DNA of 64,000 nt, taken from positions 1 through 64,000 of the forward strand of contig JAIYAA010000107.1 of the NCBI GenBank assembly GCA_027489295.1. The letters are read 5' to 3'. The position numbers and the translations under genes were made by a program. The notes beneath the pieces were generated by a model that was not told the DNA's origin, made no database searches, and saw only the letters and a program-made list of their open reading frames with translations. Within the stretch, counting starts at the first letter, position 1, and every line of letters begins with the position of its first letter. The DNA is from Sphingomonadales bacterium. Its GTDB lineage: Bacteria; Pseudomonadota; Alphaproteobacteria; Sphingomonadales; Sphingomonadaceae. Shown here piece by piece: positions 8,322 through 17,172 of this stretch.

Positions 8322-10046
8322 ATGTCTCTCTATGCCGACATCGCCTGGGGCCGCAAAACCAACCTCACTCAGGAAGAGCTCAACAAGCGAGCCAAGGTCA
8401 TCGCCGATGCGATTGAGGAATTGCGCGCCTTTGCTCCGGATTGGGAGAGCCAGGTTGAGGCCCTTCGCGCTGTCGGTCTGGAGCGCATCAACGCGGCTCT
8501 TCTCCCTGCTTACGAGCAGATCATCCAGGTCTCCAACCTGGGCGCTCTCTTCTCAGCCAAATCAGAAACCACCCTGACTATCGGCCTTGGAACTCGGACG
8601 TTCACCATCCGAGAAAATCAGCGTCTCAACTTCGCACCGACGCCATACCTCATGGCCTATGCGGACGATGACTATGGGTTCTCCATGGTCGGCACTGTCT
8701 CGGGCTATGACTCGGCGACGGGAGAGCTGGTGCTGTCTGTCGTCTCGACGATCGGTACCGGGACATTCGACGATTGGACGCTGAGCCCGATCGCCACCAC
8801 TGCAGATCTGGAAGCCCTCCGCACTCAGGTTCTCGACGCGCAGGCCGATGTGGCTGCGAAAAAGGATGTGGTGGACACAAAGCATGCCGACGTTGTGAGC
8901 GTCGGCGGGCGGTATCTCGGAGACTTTGCTGTCGCTCCGCCAGGCGCTGTGCTTGGCCAGCAGTACCTCGACACCTCGACAGTGCCCAACGTGGTAAAGG
9001 TTCTGACCTCCACCGGCTGGGCGCCGACCGTGACGGTGTCGGTAGGTGGCCGCAGGACACAGGACTACCCAGCGGCTACGGCTGGTCAGAAAGGCCCCTT
9101 CACCGTCGACGGTGGGTTCTCGACTGGCGACGTTTTCGTCAACGGTGTTCTCCTTCGCGCTCCGGCAGAAGTCACGCTCGCGCCCGGCCCGTCGGGCACG
9201 TTTACCCTGGTCGAAGGGTTGGCCGGTGGCGACATCGTTTCTTTCCGAGGGTTCCTCGCCAACGATGCCACGGACATCTACACCAAATCTGAGGTCAATA
9301 CCCTCATTGGGGATGCGGTGGACGCTGGCACGATCGTGATCACGACCGGCAACACGCCGCCTCCGGGAACGATCAAGGGCAACGGCGCGCTGCTCTCGCG
9401 GACGGCCTACGAAAGGCTGTTTAGGAAGATCGTCAAGCGCCTGGAGGGGGTCGTAATCTCGATCGCATCTCCAGGTGTGATCACATGGCCCAACCACGGT
9501 TTGAACGTTACCGATCCTGTCGTTTTCACGACAACCGGAGCGCTGCCGACCGGCCTTGTCGCGGGCACGACCTACTATGTCGCGGCCGCTGGCTATGCGG
9601 CGGGGAGCTTCACAGTGTCAGCTACTCCCGGCGGCGCGGCGATCAATACGACTGGCGCGCAGTCTGGGGTTCATACGGCGGAGAGCGCACCGTGGGGCAG
9701 GGGTGACGGCATAACCACGTTCCAGGCACCAGAGCTGCGAGCCGAGTTCCTCCGTGGCTGGGATGACGGGCGAGGCATCGACACCAACCGCGTCTTCGGT
9801 TCTCAGCAGCTCGACGCCTTCCAGGGCCACAAGCACGAAAGCCAGCAACCGATGTCCATGCGTTTTGGCGCAGATGCGGTCTATGACGCGGACTCGAGTG
9901 TAGCTCGTGCCGACGACATGAACCCCACTTGGCTCTCGACTGCGATGCAGGTGGCTCCAGTCACCGACGGCGTCAACGGCACTCCGAGAACCGCCGCTGA
10001 AACCAGGCCGCGTAGCCGCGCGGTCCTTATGTGCGTCAAGTATTGA
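8322..10046 (+). CDS. Tail fiber protein with collar domain
   Basis: A 574-residue fiber. The N-terminal ~200 residues are helical with a coiled coil (LRTQVLDAQADVAAKKDVVDTK). The middle is beta-rich with YTKSEVNTLIGDAV, a motif typical of phage fibers. The C-terminus follows the tail-collar pattern: PPPGTIKGNGALLSRTAYERLF, then ELRAEFLRGWDDGRG, QGHKHE, and the closing TRPRSRAVLMCVKY. It is likely the host receptor-binding fiber. A small assembly protein follows after 9 nt. Confidence 0.88.
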   Translation: MSLYADIAWGRKTNLTQEELNKRAKVIADAIEELRAFAPDWESQVEALRAVGLERINAALLPAYEQIIQVSNLGALFSAKSETTLTIGLGTRTFTIRENQRLNFAPTPYLMAYADDDYGFSMVGTVSGYDSATGELVLSVVSTIGTGTFDDWTLSPIATTADLEALRTQVLDAQADVAAKKDVVDTKHADVVSVGGRYLGDFAVAPPGAVLGQQYLDTSTVPNVVKVLTSTGWAPTVTVSVGGRRTQDYPAATAGQKGPFTVDGGFSTGDVFVNGVLLRAPAEVTLAPGPSGTFTLVEGLAGGDIVSFRGFLANDATDIYTKSEVNTLIGDAVDAGTIVITTGNTPPPGTIKGNGALLSRTAYERLFRKIVKRLEGVVISIASPGVITWPNHGLNVTDPVVFTTTGALPTGLVAGTTYYVAAAGYAAGSFTVSATPGGAAINTTGAQSGVHTAESAPWGRGDGITTFQAPELRAEFLRGWDDGRGIDTNRVFGSQQLDAFQGHKHESQQPMSMRFGADAVYDADSSVARADDMNPTWLSTAMQVAPVTDGVNGTPRTAAETRPRSRAVLMCVKY

Positions 10047-10055
10047 GGTCTCCAC

Positions 10056-10565
10056 ATGCTGATCCACAACTACCACCCGATCACGGGTGAATACACAGGC
10101 GCGGGTCTCGCGGACCCTAGCCCACTCGAGCCGGGGCAGTTTCTGATTCCCGGCTATGCCACCACTGTCGAGCCGCCGGAGCCGCAAGACGGTTTCTTCC
10201 GCCGGTTCGTCGACGGAGCCTGGGGTTTCTCCCCAATCGTGGCCCCCGAGACGCCGCCGACGCCTGAGCCCGTGCCTCATGTGCCGGCGGTAATCTCTGA
10301 TCGGCAGTTCTTCCAGGTGTTAGCGAAGCGAGAGTTGATCACCAAGGAAGAAGCCCGAGCTGCAGTGAAGACGGGCGACCTTCCAGCGGCTTTCACGGCC
10401 CTGATCGACGCTATGCCGGAAGAAGCCCGCTTCGACACTCAAATGCTGCTGGAAGGGGCAACCGAGTTTCGCCGCGATCATCCTGTCGTGGAGGCTTTCG
10501 CACTCGGCTTCGGCATGACGCCGGAGACGGTGGACGAAATCTGGATTGAGGCGCATCGGCTGTGA
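10056..10565 (+). CDS. Tail-fiber-associated (assembly-like) protein
   Basis: A 169-residue protein in the position of a tail fiber assembly chaperone, directly after the fiber. The N-terminus (NYHPITGEYTGAGLADPSPLEPGQFLIPGYAT) is typical of short domains in fiber-tip or assembly proteins; a proline-rich linker follows (ETPPTPEPVP). The C-terminal half is helical (FFQVLAKRELITKEEARAAV), a segment seen in many phage fiber-cluster proteins. Role inferred from pattern and position. Confidence 0.65.
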   Translation: MLIHNYHPITGEYTGAGLADPSPLEPGQFLIPGYATTVEPPEPQDGFFRRFVDGAWGFSPIVAPETPPTPEPVPHVPAVISDRQFFQVLAKRELITKEEARAAVKTGDLPAAFTALIDAMPEEARFDTQMLLEGATEFRRDHPVVEAFALGFGMTPETVDEIWIEAHRL

Positions 10566-10852
10566 CCCCAAAGCACGACGAAGTCCTCCCCTCTCTCGCT
10601 CCGGACATGGAGTGTTCGCTCTGGCCGGATGGCATCCCCACCTGGCTGGGCGGCTCAGGAGGTGAATGGATCAACTGCTGCCAGATCCACGATCAGGCGC
10701 CGCAGAACTTGCAGTCGGCCATCGACTTGGGGATCTGCGTCGCCGACCAAGGTTATGCCGGCATGGGCGTTTTGATGGCGCTCGGTGTGGCTTTATTCGG
10801 CCCGGTCTATCTCATGATCAAGCGGGGCTCCAACCGCGACAAACGCCGCTGA
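10562..10852 (+). CDS. Small Cys-containing membrane protein
   Basis: A 96-residue protein with a GTG start overlapping the previous stop (GTGA). It has a CCQIHDQ motif followed by helices, then one clear membrane segment (GMGVLMALGVALFGPVYLMI) and a basic end (KRGSNRDKRR). Similar small proteins with a cysteine/histidine motif and one C-terminal membrane helix occur in proteobacterial phages near tail fiber or lysis genes. The C-C-x-x-H-D pattern recalls phospholipase A2-like sites, but that is only a suggestion. Confidence 0.65.
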   Translation: MTPKHDEVLPSLAPDMECSLWPDGIPTWLGGSGGEWINCCQIHDQAPQNLQSAIDLGICVADQGYAGMGVLMALGVALFGPVYLMIKRGSNRDKRR

Positions 10853-10889
10853 CGGGTAGCCAGCCCACGCGCCGCGAGAAAGGAAAACC

Positions 10890-11921
10890 ATGGGCATCCC
10901 ACGGCAGGCAGCCAGATTGGCGAGCCTCTACAATTCGGGCGGTCTGCTGGATGGGCTGCGAAACAAGCTCCTGAATGGGTCTTGCTTCCTCATCCAGCGC
11001 GGCTCCCGATCGATCGCGGCAGGGGCCTCGGCCTATGTCCTCGATCGCTTCCTCGTCACGAACAACACCAACCAGCCTGTCACCGTCTCCCAGAACAACC
11101 TCGGTCTCGCGAGCGGGTTCGCGCCGGGTGGCCGGCATACGATGCGCCTCAATTTCGCAACGGCCCCAACCACCGGGACGCTCCGAGTTGAGCAGCGTTG
11201 CGAAGGTGTCGACAGCATCCGTCCGGACCTGTGGACCTTCATCGCGTGGATGTCGGGGCCAGCTGGGACCGAGGCGGTCGCCGCCGAGTTCGTCCAGAAT
11301 TTCGGGACAGGTGGCTCGCCCTCCGCCCAGGTCGTGACGCCCATGACCTTCGCCGGGGAGAGCCCGCAGACGATCCAGTCTGCAAGCACCAACCGGCGGG
11401 CGTGGGTGGTTCAGGTGCCATCACTGTCAGCCAAGCTTCTGGGTACGGGTGGCAATGACTACGCCGCTCCGGCAGTCGTCATGACGCCGAGGCAGGCTGG
11501 CAACTACGACGTCACTTGGATGTCGTTGGTCGAAGGGGACGCGACCGGAGAGTTCGACCCGTTTTCGCCCCAGCCGCAGCCGCTCGACCTGTTGATGTGC
11601 CAGCGGTTCTACGAAAAGAGCTATGACCAGGCGACAGTCCCCGGCACGGTGGCGAACCTTGGCATGGAAGTGGTTATCGCCAACAGCGGGGGCACCGCCT
11701 GGCTGAATTGCAGGTTTAAGGTTCCCAAGAGGGCCTTGCCGAATATGACGCCCTACGCTCCGGCGACGGGCGCGGTCAATTCTGGGACCAGAACGGACAC
11801 CAACGCCAACGTAACCGCCGCCTTGTCCCACGCGAACACAACCGCAGCTTTCTACTCCGCTGCGGTAGGGGCTAGTAGCGGCTTTACCCTCCACTGGGTT
11901 GCTGACGCCGAGATCACCTAA
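10890..11921 (+). CDS. Tail fiber/appendage protein, jelly-roll type
   Basis: A 343-residue protein with the N-terminal pattern LLNGSCFLIQRGSRSIAAGASAYVLDRF, which matches phage appendage proteins starting with a carbohydrate-binding jelly roll (typically NGxFxxxQRG). The second half (FDPFSPQPQPLDLLMCQRFYEKSYD) continues the same family pattern. It probably contributes to surface polysaccharide binding. AGAAAGG precedes the ATG, and a terminator follows the stop. Confidence 0.72.
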   Translation: MGIPRQAARLASLYNSGGLLDGLRNKLLNGSCFLIQRGSRSIAAGASAYVLDRFLVTNNTNQPVTVSQNNLGLASGFAPGGRHTMRLNFATAPTTGTLRVEQRCEGVDSIRPDLWTFIAWMSGPAGTEAVAAEFVQNFGTGGSPSAQVVTPMTFAGESPQTIQSASTNRRAWVVQVPSLSAKLLGTGGNDYAAPAVVMTPRQAGNYDVTWMSLVEGDATGEFDPFSPQPQPLDLLMCQRFYEKSYDQATVPGTVANLGMEVVIANSGGTAWLNCRFKVPKRALPNMTPYAPATGAVNSGTRTDTNANVTAALSHANTTAAFYSAAVGASSGFTLHWVADAEIT

Positions 11922-11947
11922 GCCCCCCTGAAAACCCGAAACAAAGA

Positions 11948-11974
11948 CCCGCCCTCTGAGGCGGGTTTTCTTTT
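11948..11974 (+). terminator. Rho-independent terminator after fiber cluster
   Basis: A 6-bp stem (CCCGCC at 11948-11953, GGCGGG at 11960-11965) with loop CTCTGA is followed by TTTTCTTTT. It separates the baseplate/fiber genes from the sheath-tube operon. Confidence 0.85.
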
Positions 11975-12012
11975 CCAACCATCCCGGCGCGACCGGAACT
12001 CGGGAGACCCCC

Positions 12013-13479
12013 ATGACTGACATCTACCTTCACGGTCTTGAAACCATCGAGCAGACCAACGGCCCGCGCCCGGTCAACACCGTCGACACCGGCATCATCG
12101 CCCTGATCGGCACGGCTCCGGACGCCAATGCAACCCTTTACCCGCTTGACACGCTGGTGCCGCTCTACGGCAAGAATGCCGACTACTCCGGCCTCGGCGC
12201 GAGCGGCACCCTGTTCGACGCCCTCGAGGGGATCTTCGATCAGGCTGGCCGCGTCTCGCAGACGGTTCTCGTCGTCCGCATCACTCAGGGCGCCAACATC
12301 AGCCAGACGATGCAGAACATCCTGGGCAACGCGGCAGCGAAGACTGGCCTGCATGCTTTCCGCAATGCGCCTGGCCTGCATGGGCTCAAGCCGAAGCTGT
12401 TCATCGCCCCCGGCTTTACCTCTCAGCGTCCGACCGATGGTGTGGCAAGCATCGCCGTCGGTGGCGGCGGTGGCTCCGGCTACACTGAGGCCCCGGCCGT
12501 TGCCATCACGGGTGGCGGTGGCTCTGGCGCAGAAGCGGTGGCCGTCATTGACAGCACGACCGGCAAGGTCACCTCGATCCTCGTGACAAAGGGCGGCGTG
12601 GGCTACACGTCCGTACCGACTGTGACGCTCTCCGGCGGCGGCGGTACCGGTGCGACCGCGACGGCGACCCTTGGCACGGTTGCCAACCCGGTCGTCGCCG
12701 AGCTGCTCACGCTGGCCAACCGTTTCCGCGGCGGTGTGATCAAGGACGCCTTGGCCACGACGACGGCAGCCGCCATTGCTGACCGTCTGAGCTACGACAC
12801 CGATCGCCTGCTCATCGTCGAGCCGATGGTCAAGATCTTCAAGAACGCCGCCCCGGTGAACGAGCCTCCCTCGGCTCGCGTCGCCGGTCTGCAGGCGAAG
12901 GTGGACTACGAGAAGGGCTTCTGGCACTCGCCGTCGAACAAGGTGATCGAGGGCATCATCGGCACGTCCCGTGTGATCGAGCACTCGTTCAACGACCCGG
13001 CCGTCGAGTCCCAGCTGCTCAACCGCAACGCCATCGCTTGCGTCGTTCGTGCATCGAATGGTGGCTACAAGCTGTGGGGTTCGCGCGTCCCGTCGTCCGA
13101 CAGCCTCAAGCAGTTCTGGTCGGTTCGCCGTGCGCACGACACGATCATCGACTCGATCGAGCTGGCGGCTGAGCCCTTCATCGACCAGCCGTTCAGCCTG
13201 CAGTCCCTCGTCGACATCGCAGAGACGGTGAACTCCGCTCTCCGCCGTTGGCAGGGTCTTGGCGCCACCCTCGGCGGTCGCGTCTGGCTCGACTCCTCGC
13301 TCAACACGAAGGAGACCTGGGCGTCTGGCCACCTCTACATCAGCTACGACGCGGAGGCTCCGGCTCCGATCGAGCACATCACGTTCATGTTCAACCGGAA
13401 CACGGGCTACTACGAGACCCTGGCGCAGAACGCAGTCCGCGAAATCGCTCGGCTCCAGAGCACCGCTCTGACCGCCTAA
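12013..13479 (+). CDS. FI: Contractile tail sheath protein with inserted Gly-rich domain
   Basis: A 488-residue sheath protein of the P2 FI type, which polymerises around the tube and contracts on infection. Family signs include TGIIALIGTAPDA near the N-terminus and, in the C-terminal half, DRLLIVEP, GFWHSPSN, FWSVRRAHD and VWLDSSLNT. Residues ~145-222 form an insertion of two glycine-rich beta repeats (GGGGGSGYTEAPAVAI, KGGVGYTSVPTVTL) absent from P2 FI. The tube gene follows after 31 nt. Confidence 0.92.
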   Translation: MTDIYLHGLETIEQTNGPRPVNTVDTGIIALIGTAPDANATLYPLDTLVPLYGKNADYSGLGASGTLFDALEGIFDQAGRVSQTVLVVRITQGANISQTMQNILGNAAAKTGLHAFRNAPGLHGLKPKLFIAPGFTSQRPTDGVASIAVGGGGGSGYTEAPAVAITGGGGSGAEAVAVIDSTTGKVTSILVTKGGVGYTSVPTVTLSGGGGTGATATATLGTVANPVVAELLTLANRFRGGVIKDALATTTAAAIADRLSYDTDRLLIVEPMVKIFKNAAPVNEPPSARVAGLQAKVDYEKGFWHSPSNKVIEGIIGTSRVIEHSFNDPAVESQLLNRNAIACVVRASNGGYKLWGSRVPSSDSLKQFWSVRRAHDTIIDSIELAAEPFIDQPFSLQSLVDIAETVNSALRRWQGLGATLGGRVWLDSSLNTKETWASGHLYISYDAEAPAPIEHITFMFNRNTGYYETLAQNAVREIARLQSTALTA

Positions 13480-13510
13480 TCCACAACCGATCGAATAGGA
13501 GAAAACTCCA

Positions 13511-14020
13511 ATGCGGCACATTCTGCAGGGCTTCACCATGTACTTGGATGGGCTCGACTTCGGCATCGACACGGAAACGATCGAGCTGCCGTTCCCCGTT
13601 CCTGTGATGCAGGAATATCGCGGCGGCGGCATGGACCTCGCGGTCAGCCAGCCGATGTCGGCAATCGAAGCGCTCGCCATCAACGTCAAGATGGCGGGCC
13701 TCAACCCGGACATCATGGCGCGCATGGCGCTGGCTCCCGGTCAGGTCAACCGCCTGACTTTCCGGGCCGGTGTTCTCACGGAAGCGACTGGCTCGATCGC
13801 CTCCCACCTCTGCGTTGCCGAGGGCCGGATTAACGGCACCTCGCGCGACACCTGGTCCCGTGGTGAAAAGGCCGGCTTCGACTTCTCGATCTCCGGGATC
13901 ATCTACATGCGCTACGAGGCCGATGCCCGGATCATCCACGAGCTGCAGGCCTGGCCTCCGAAGCGCGTGGTCAACGGCATCGACCAGCTTTCCTCTCTGA
14001 ACGCAGCGCTCGGCTACTAA
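13511..14020 (+). CDS. FII: Tail tube protein
   Basis: A 169-residue P2 FII-type tube protein directly after the sheath. The pattern is clear: ILQGFTMYLDGLDFGIDTETIELP at the start, then EEYRGGGMD-like (QEYRGGGMDLAVSQPMSAIEAL), and a late RYEADARIIHELQAWPPKRVVNGID. It forms the hexameric rings of the inner tube. A GGAG ribosome site is present before the ATG. Confidence 0.92.
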   Translation: MRHILQGFTMYLDGLDFGIDTETIELPFPVPVMQEYRGGGMDLAVSQPMSAIEALAINVKMAGLNPDIMARMALAPGQVNRLTFRAGVLTEATGSIASHLCVAEGRINGTSRDTWSRGEKAGFDFSISGIIYMRYEADARIIHELQAWPPKRVVNGIDQLSSLNAALGY

Positions 14021-14055
14021 GCCGGGCGTCAACCACAAAACACAGGGGATAGAAA

Positions 14056-14505
14056 ATGGATCACGTCGTAAAGGCGGTGCCAAGAGAGCAGCTCGAAGCG
14101 CACGAGCGCAAGAAGGCGGAGGAGGCGCGGCTCGCCGCTATCCTTCCTCCGCAGTTCGTCGACCAGGAGCGCAGCGTCACCATTCCGCTCAGCCACCCCG
14201 TCATCTACGACGGGAAGACGTACAGCGAGGTGACCATCACCCGGCCGACCCTCCGCCAGTGGCGGAAGTATATGCGCGATTGCGCGCAGGCGACGCTCGA
14301 GCATGGCGAAGATGGCGCGGATCTTGTCGACCCGCCGTACCTCGACATGCCGGCTGTCGTCTACAACGGTCTGGACTTCGCGGACGGCACGATTGTCGAC
14401 GCAACGGTCAATGGTTTTTTCGGCGCGTCCTCGTCTCCAGAGGAGGGGACCGAGGACGAGACCAGTTCCTCCACATTGACGGCTGGCGAACTGTCGCCCT
14501 CGTAG
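14056..14505 (+). CDS. E: Tail assembly chaperone E
   Basis: A 149-residue protein in the position of P2 gpE, between tube and tape measure. An N-terminal charged helix precedes the strand VTIPLSHPVIYDGKTYSEVTITRPTL, typical of the tail chaperone family (TAC_7/Mu gp41-like). It binds the tape measure before tube assembly. Codons 121-122 (TTT TTC) lie on a slippery run that lets some ribosomes shift to the -1 frame and make a longer form. Confidence 0.88.
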   Translation: MDHVVKAVPREQLEAHERKKAEEARLAAILPPQFVDQERSVTIPLSHPVIYDGKTYSEVTITRPTLRQWRKYMRDCAQATLEHGEDGADLVDPPYLDMPAVVYNGLDFADGTIVDATVNGFFGASSSPEEGTEDETSSSTLTAGELSPS

Positions 14506-14618
14506 TCATGACGGCCTCGCAGGGCGCTATCGGCCTAGCCGAGATCGAGGACATGACCTTCCACGAGCTGGTGGCCTGGTGGCTTGAAGTCCAGCAACTC
14601 CAAAGGATGTCCAAATGA
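14056..14618 (+). CDS. Tail assembly chaperone E-E' fusion by -1 frameshift
   Basis: Translation shifts -1 at 14415-14421 and reads 14056-14421 joined to 14421-14618, giving about 187 residues. The -1 frame is open from 14259 to 14618 and, after the slip site, encodes a plausible E' domain rich in acidic and aromatic residues (IEDMTFHELVAWWLEVQQL), the usual character of P2 E' and lambda T. Its stop overlaps the tape measure start by 4 nt. The frame arrangement is seen directly; frameshifting itself is inferred from the conserved tail-chaperone strategy. Confidence 0.85.
14415..14421 (+). promoter_or_regulatory. -1 ribosomal frameshift slippery site
   Basis: The heptamer T TTT TTC is in the right phase for a simultaneous -1 slip of both tRNAs from the E frame into the E' frame. 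P2 uses T TTT TTG at the matching place. Confidence 0.85.
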
Positions 14619-17170
14619 CCTCGCGCGTTGCTTCGCTGCGCCTGCAGCTCATCGATTCCGTCAGCGCTCCCTCGAAGAACGCGGCCGGCGCCCTCAAGGG
14701 CCTTGACGCTGTCATCAGCAAGCTGGGGAAGGGCGGTTCGCCCGAGGTTAAGCGCCTCGTCAAACAGCTCGAGTACCTCAAGAAGAAGTCCGGTGCGATC
14801 GACGACTTCACCGGTACCAGCAAGGGCCTCAAAGAGGTTGGGCTGGCACTGAAAGCTGCAAGGGCGGAGGTCACGAGACTCGAGACGGCCCTCAAGTCGA
14901 CCACGAACCCGACGAAGAAACTGCAGCAGGATCTCCTCAAGGCGAAGGCGGCGGTCAAGAACGCGAACGACGCCTTCAACATGCAGAAGCAGTCGGTATC
15001 GGCTGCCGAGCGAGCGCTTCGGTCGTACAGCATCAACGGTGCGGCAAACATCGCTGGCTCGCAGCAGAAGATCCGCCAGCAGGTCGCCCAGACCATCCGG
15101 GAAATCCGGAGGCTCAATCAAGAGCAGAAGGTGGTGAACCCGCGCAGGTCCGCTGGTCCCTCCACGCCTTCTGGCGCGGTCAACGCTGGCTCTGGGCTCG
15201 GGACTGCGATTGGTGGCGGTCTGGTTGCCAACGAGGGGAAGAACCTCGCTCAGCGATCGTTCTTCGAGGCGGTCAACTTCAACGAGGCAGCGGCCTACCA
15301 GGCGGCTCTCGGTCGGCTGAACAAAAACGAGCGCTCCTCGCTTAACCGGCAGGCCGAGCAGATCGGTGGTGACACCCGATTCTCGAACGTTGACGTCGTC
15401 AGAGCGCAGACCTCAATTCTGCAGGGCGGTATCCGCGATACCAACGTCATCATGGATCTGACCGGCAAGGTCACCGACTACGCCCTCGCCATGGGGGTGA
15501 CGCTCGAGGAGGCAGCGGAAACCGTCAAGGGCTCCGCACTGTCCAAGCGCGTCAACCTCAAGGATGCCGACGCGATCGGCAAGTTCGTCGACAACCTGGT
15601 CTGGATGGCGAAGAACGGCGGCATGTCCGATGAGGACGTTCGTCAGTTCATGAAGTTCGGCGGGGCATCCACCACGGGCGCAGGCCTGCCGGATGCGAAC
15701 GCGGCAGCCATCGGCATGATCCTCCGGCGCTCCGGCGTCCGCGGTGACGAGGCGGGTGTTTTCGCTCGCTCGATGTCGGGCAAGCTGGTGGCCCCCACCA
15801 ACAAGGGGCGCAATGCGCTCTACGCCATGGGCCTCGACTACAATGACTTCGTCTCTCAGGACGATGCCATGAACACGGTCGGCATCGGAAAGATGTTCCA
15901 GAACGAGTTCGGTAAATCGATCCCGGCAGATGTCATGGCTCAGATCCAGGACGTCCTCGACAACGGGACGTTCGTCGGCCAGGACGGCGAGGAATACTCC
16001 GTTGCATCAGACAGCGGGCAGTTCAACGAGGCGCTGAGCAACCTGCTCATTCCTCTGCTCGAGAAAGATGGGAAGGTCTCCGGTCTCGATCGGAAAGCAC
16101 TCTCGAAATCCCTCGGCGACTTCTGGAAGAACTCGGTCGACAGCGTCGATACCCTCGGCCTGTTCGACGCGATCATGAAGTCCAACCCGTCGCTTGCTCA
16201 GCTCAATGCCTTCTTCACCGAGAGGCAGGGCGGTCGCGCCAACATGATCGCCCAGCAGTACGGCCTGTATCAGGAGATGGTGAACCTGATGAACAATACC
16301 CCGCGCGGGATTGCGAAGCAGATCGGCACCGACGCTAACTCCGAACTCTACGGCGACTGGACCAAGCTGGTCGGTACGTTCGAAACCACGCTGACCCGCA
16401 TTGGTCAGGACTTCGAGAGCATGACCCGTCCGGTGATCAACTTCACCAACGACGTGCTCGACGGGTTCCTGAGCCTCGAGCAGTCCACTCGACAGCTCAT
16501 CGTCGCGTTCGCTGCGGCTGCGGCAACCTTCGCAGGTTTCGCAGCAGCACGGGGTCTCGCGGGCTTGTTCGGAGGTAGGGCCGGGGGCGGTGGTGCTGCC
16601 GGCGGCGGTCCCGCTGCTGCTGCCGGTGGTGGAGGCAAGGGTGGCCTGTTTGGGATGCGCGGGCTTGGTTGGCTCGGGCGAGCGATCGGAGCCTACTCGG
16701 CCTACGAGCTGGTCAACAACATCCCGTCGGACCCGAAGGAACTCCAGAAGTTCATGGACGACAACGCCGCAAGCTGGCGTGAGAAGAACTCCTGGATGGA
16801 TAAGAACGTCGGGTCGCCCCGCAGCTGGTTGGGGCTCGACGGCCAGCCGGCGCCAACCACCGCGCCTCCTAACGCTTACGCTGCGTTCGCCATGTCGAAT
16901 GCAACGGCAGCGCGGGCCGCTGGATTTGGAGGGACGACCGACACCCTTCCCGGCAAGACTGCGGACGATCTCGCAATCAACGCTCCTGTGTCTGCACCTG
17001 TGAGCATCCAGCTCAACGGGGTGGGTATGGACGCGATGATGGAGCTGATCCGCCAGACCACGGTCCAGGCATTCAACGAGATGGCTGGAAAGCTGCAAGG
17101 CGCCCTGTCGCAGCAGCTCAATCGCTCCTCCCAGACGAACTTTGGAGGAGTGAAACCCTACGGAGATTGA
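14615..17170 (+). CDS. T: Tape measure protein
   Basis: An 851-residue protein following E/E' and overlapping it by 4 nt. The N-terminus is strongly helical (SRVASLRLQLIDSVSAPSKNAAGALKGL, then a coiled coil at residues ~60-160), the standard tape measure opening. Hydrophobic Ala/Gly-rich segments at residues ~628-690 could insert in the host membrane. It sets tail length and is ejected during infection. Length predicts a tail of roughly 125 nm if each residue spans 0.15 nm; this is an estimate only. Confidence 0.92.
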   Translation: MTSRVASLRLQLIDSVSAPSKNAAGALKGLDAVISKLGKGGSPEVKRLVKQLEYLKKKSGAIDDFTGTSKGLKEVGLALKAARAEVTRLETALKSTTNPTKKLQQDLLKAKAAVKNANDAFNMQKQSVSAAERALRSYSINGAANIAGSQQKIRQQVAQTIREIRRLNQEQKVVNPRRSAGPSTPSGAVNAGSGLGTAIGGGLVANEGKNLAQRSFFEAVNFNEAAAYQAALGRLNKNERSSLNRQAEQIGGDTRFSNVDVVRAQTSILQGGIRDTNVIMDLTGKVTDYALAMGVTLEEAAETVKGSALSKRVNLKDADAIGKFVDNLVWMAKNGGMSDEDVRQFMKFGGASTTGAGLPDANAAAIGMILRRSGVRGDEAGVFARSMSGKLVAPTNKGRNALYAMGLDYNDFVSQDDAMNTVGIGKMFQNEFGKSIPADVMAQIQDVLDNGTFVGQDGEEYSVASDSGQFNEALSNLLIPLLEKDGKVSGLDRKALSKSLGDFWKNSVDSVDTLGLFDAIMKSNPSLAQLNAFFTERQGGRANMIAQQYGLYQEMVNLMNNTPRGIAKQIGTDANSELYGDWTKLVGTFETTLTRIGQDFESMTRPVINFTNDVLDGFLSLEQSTRQLIVAFAAAAATFAGFAAARGLAGLFGGRAGGGGAAGGGPAAAAGGGGKGGLFGMRGLGWLGRAIGAYSAYELVNNIPSDPKELQKFMDDNAASWREKNSWMDKNVGSPRSWLGLDGQPAPTTAPPNAYAAFAMSNATAARAAGFGGTTDTLPGKTADDLAINAPVSAPVSIQLNGVGMDAMMELIRQTTVQAFNEMAGKLQGALSQQLNRSSQTNFGGVKPYGD

Positions 17171-17172
17171 TC

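Noticed and set aside
11914..13725. 603-codon open frame on the minus strand across sheath and tube genes
   Set aside because: It is antisense to two clearly recognised tail genes, shows Arg/Val/Asp-rich shadow composition and no motif; GC-rich DNA gives such frames.
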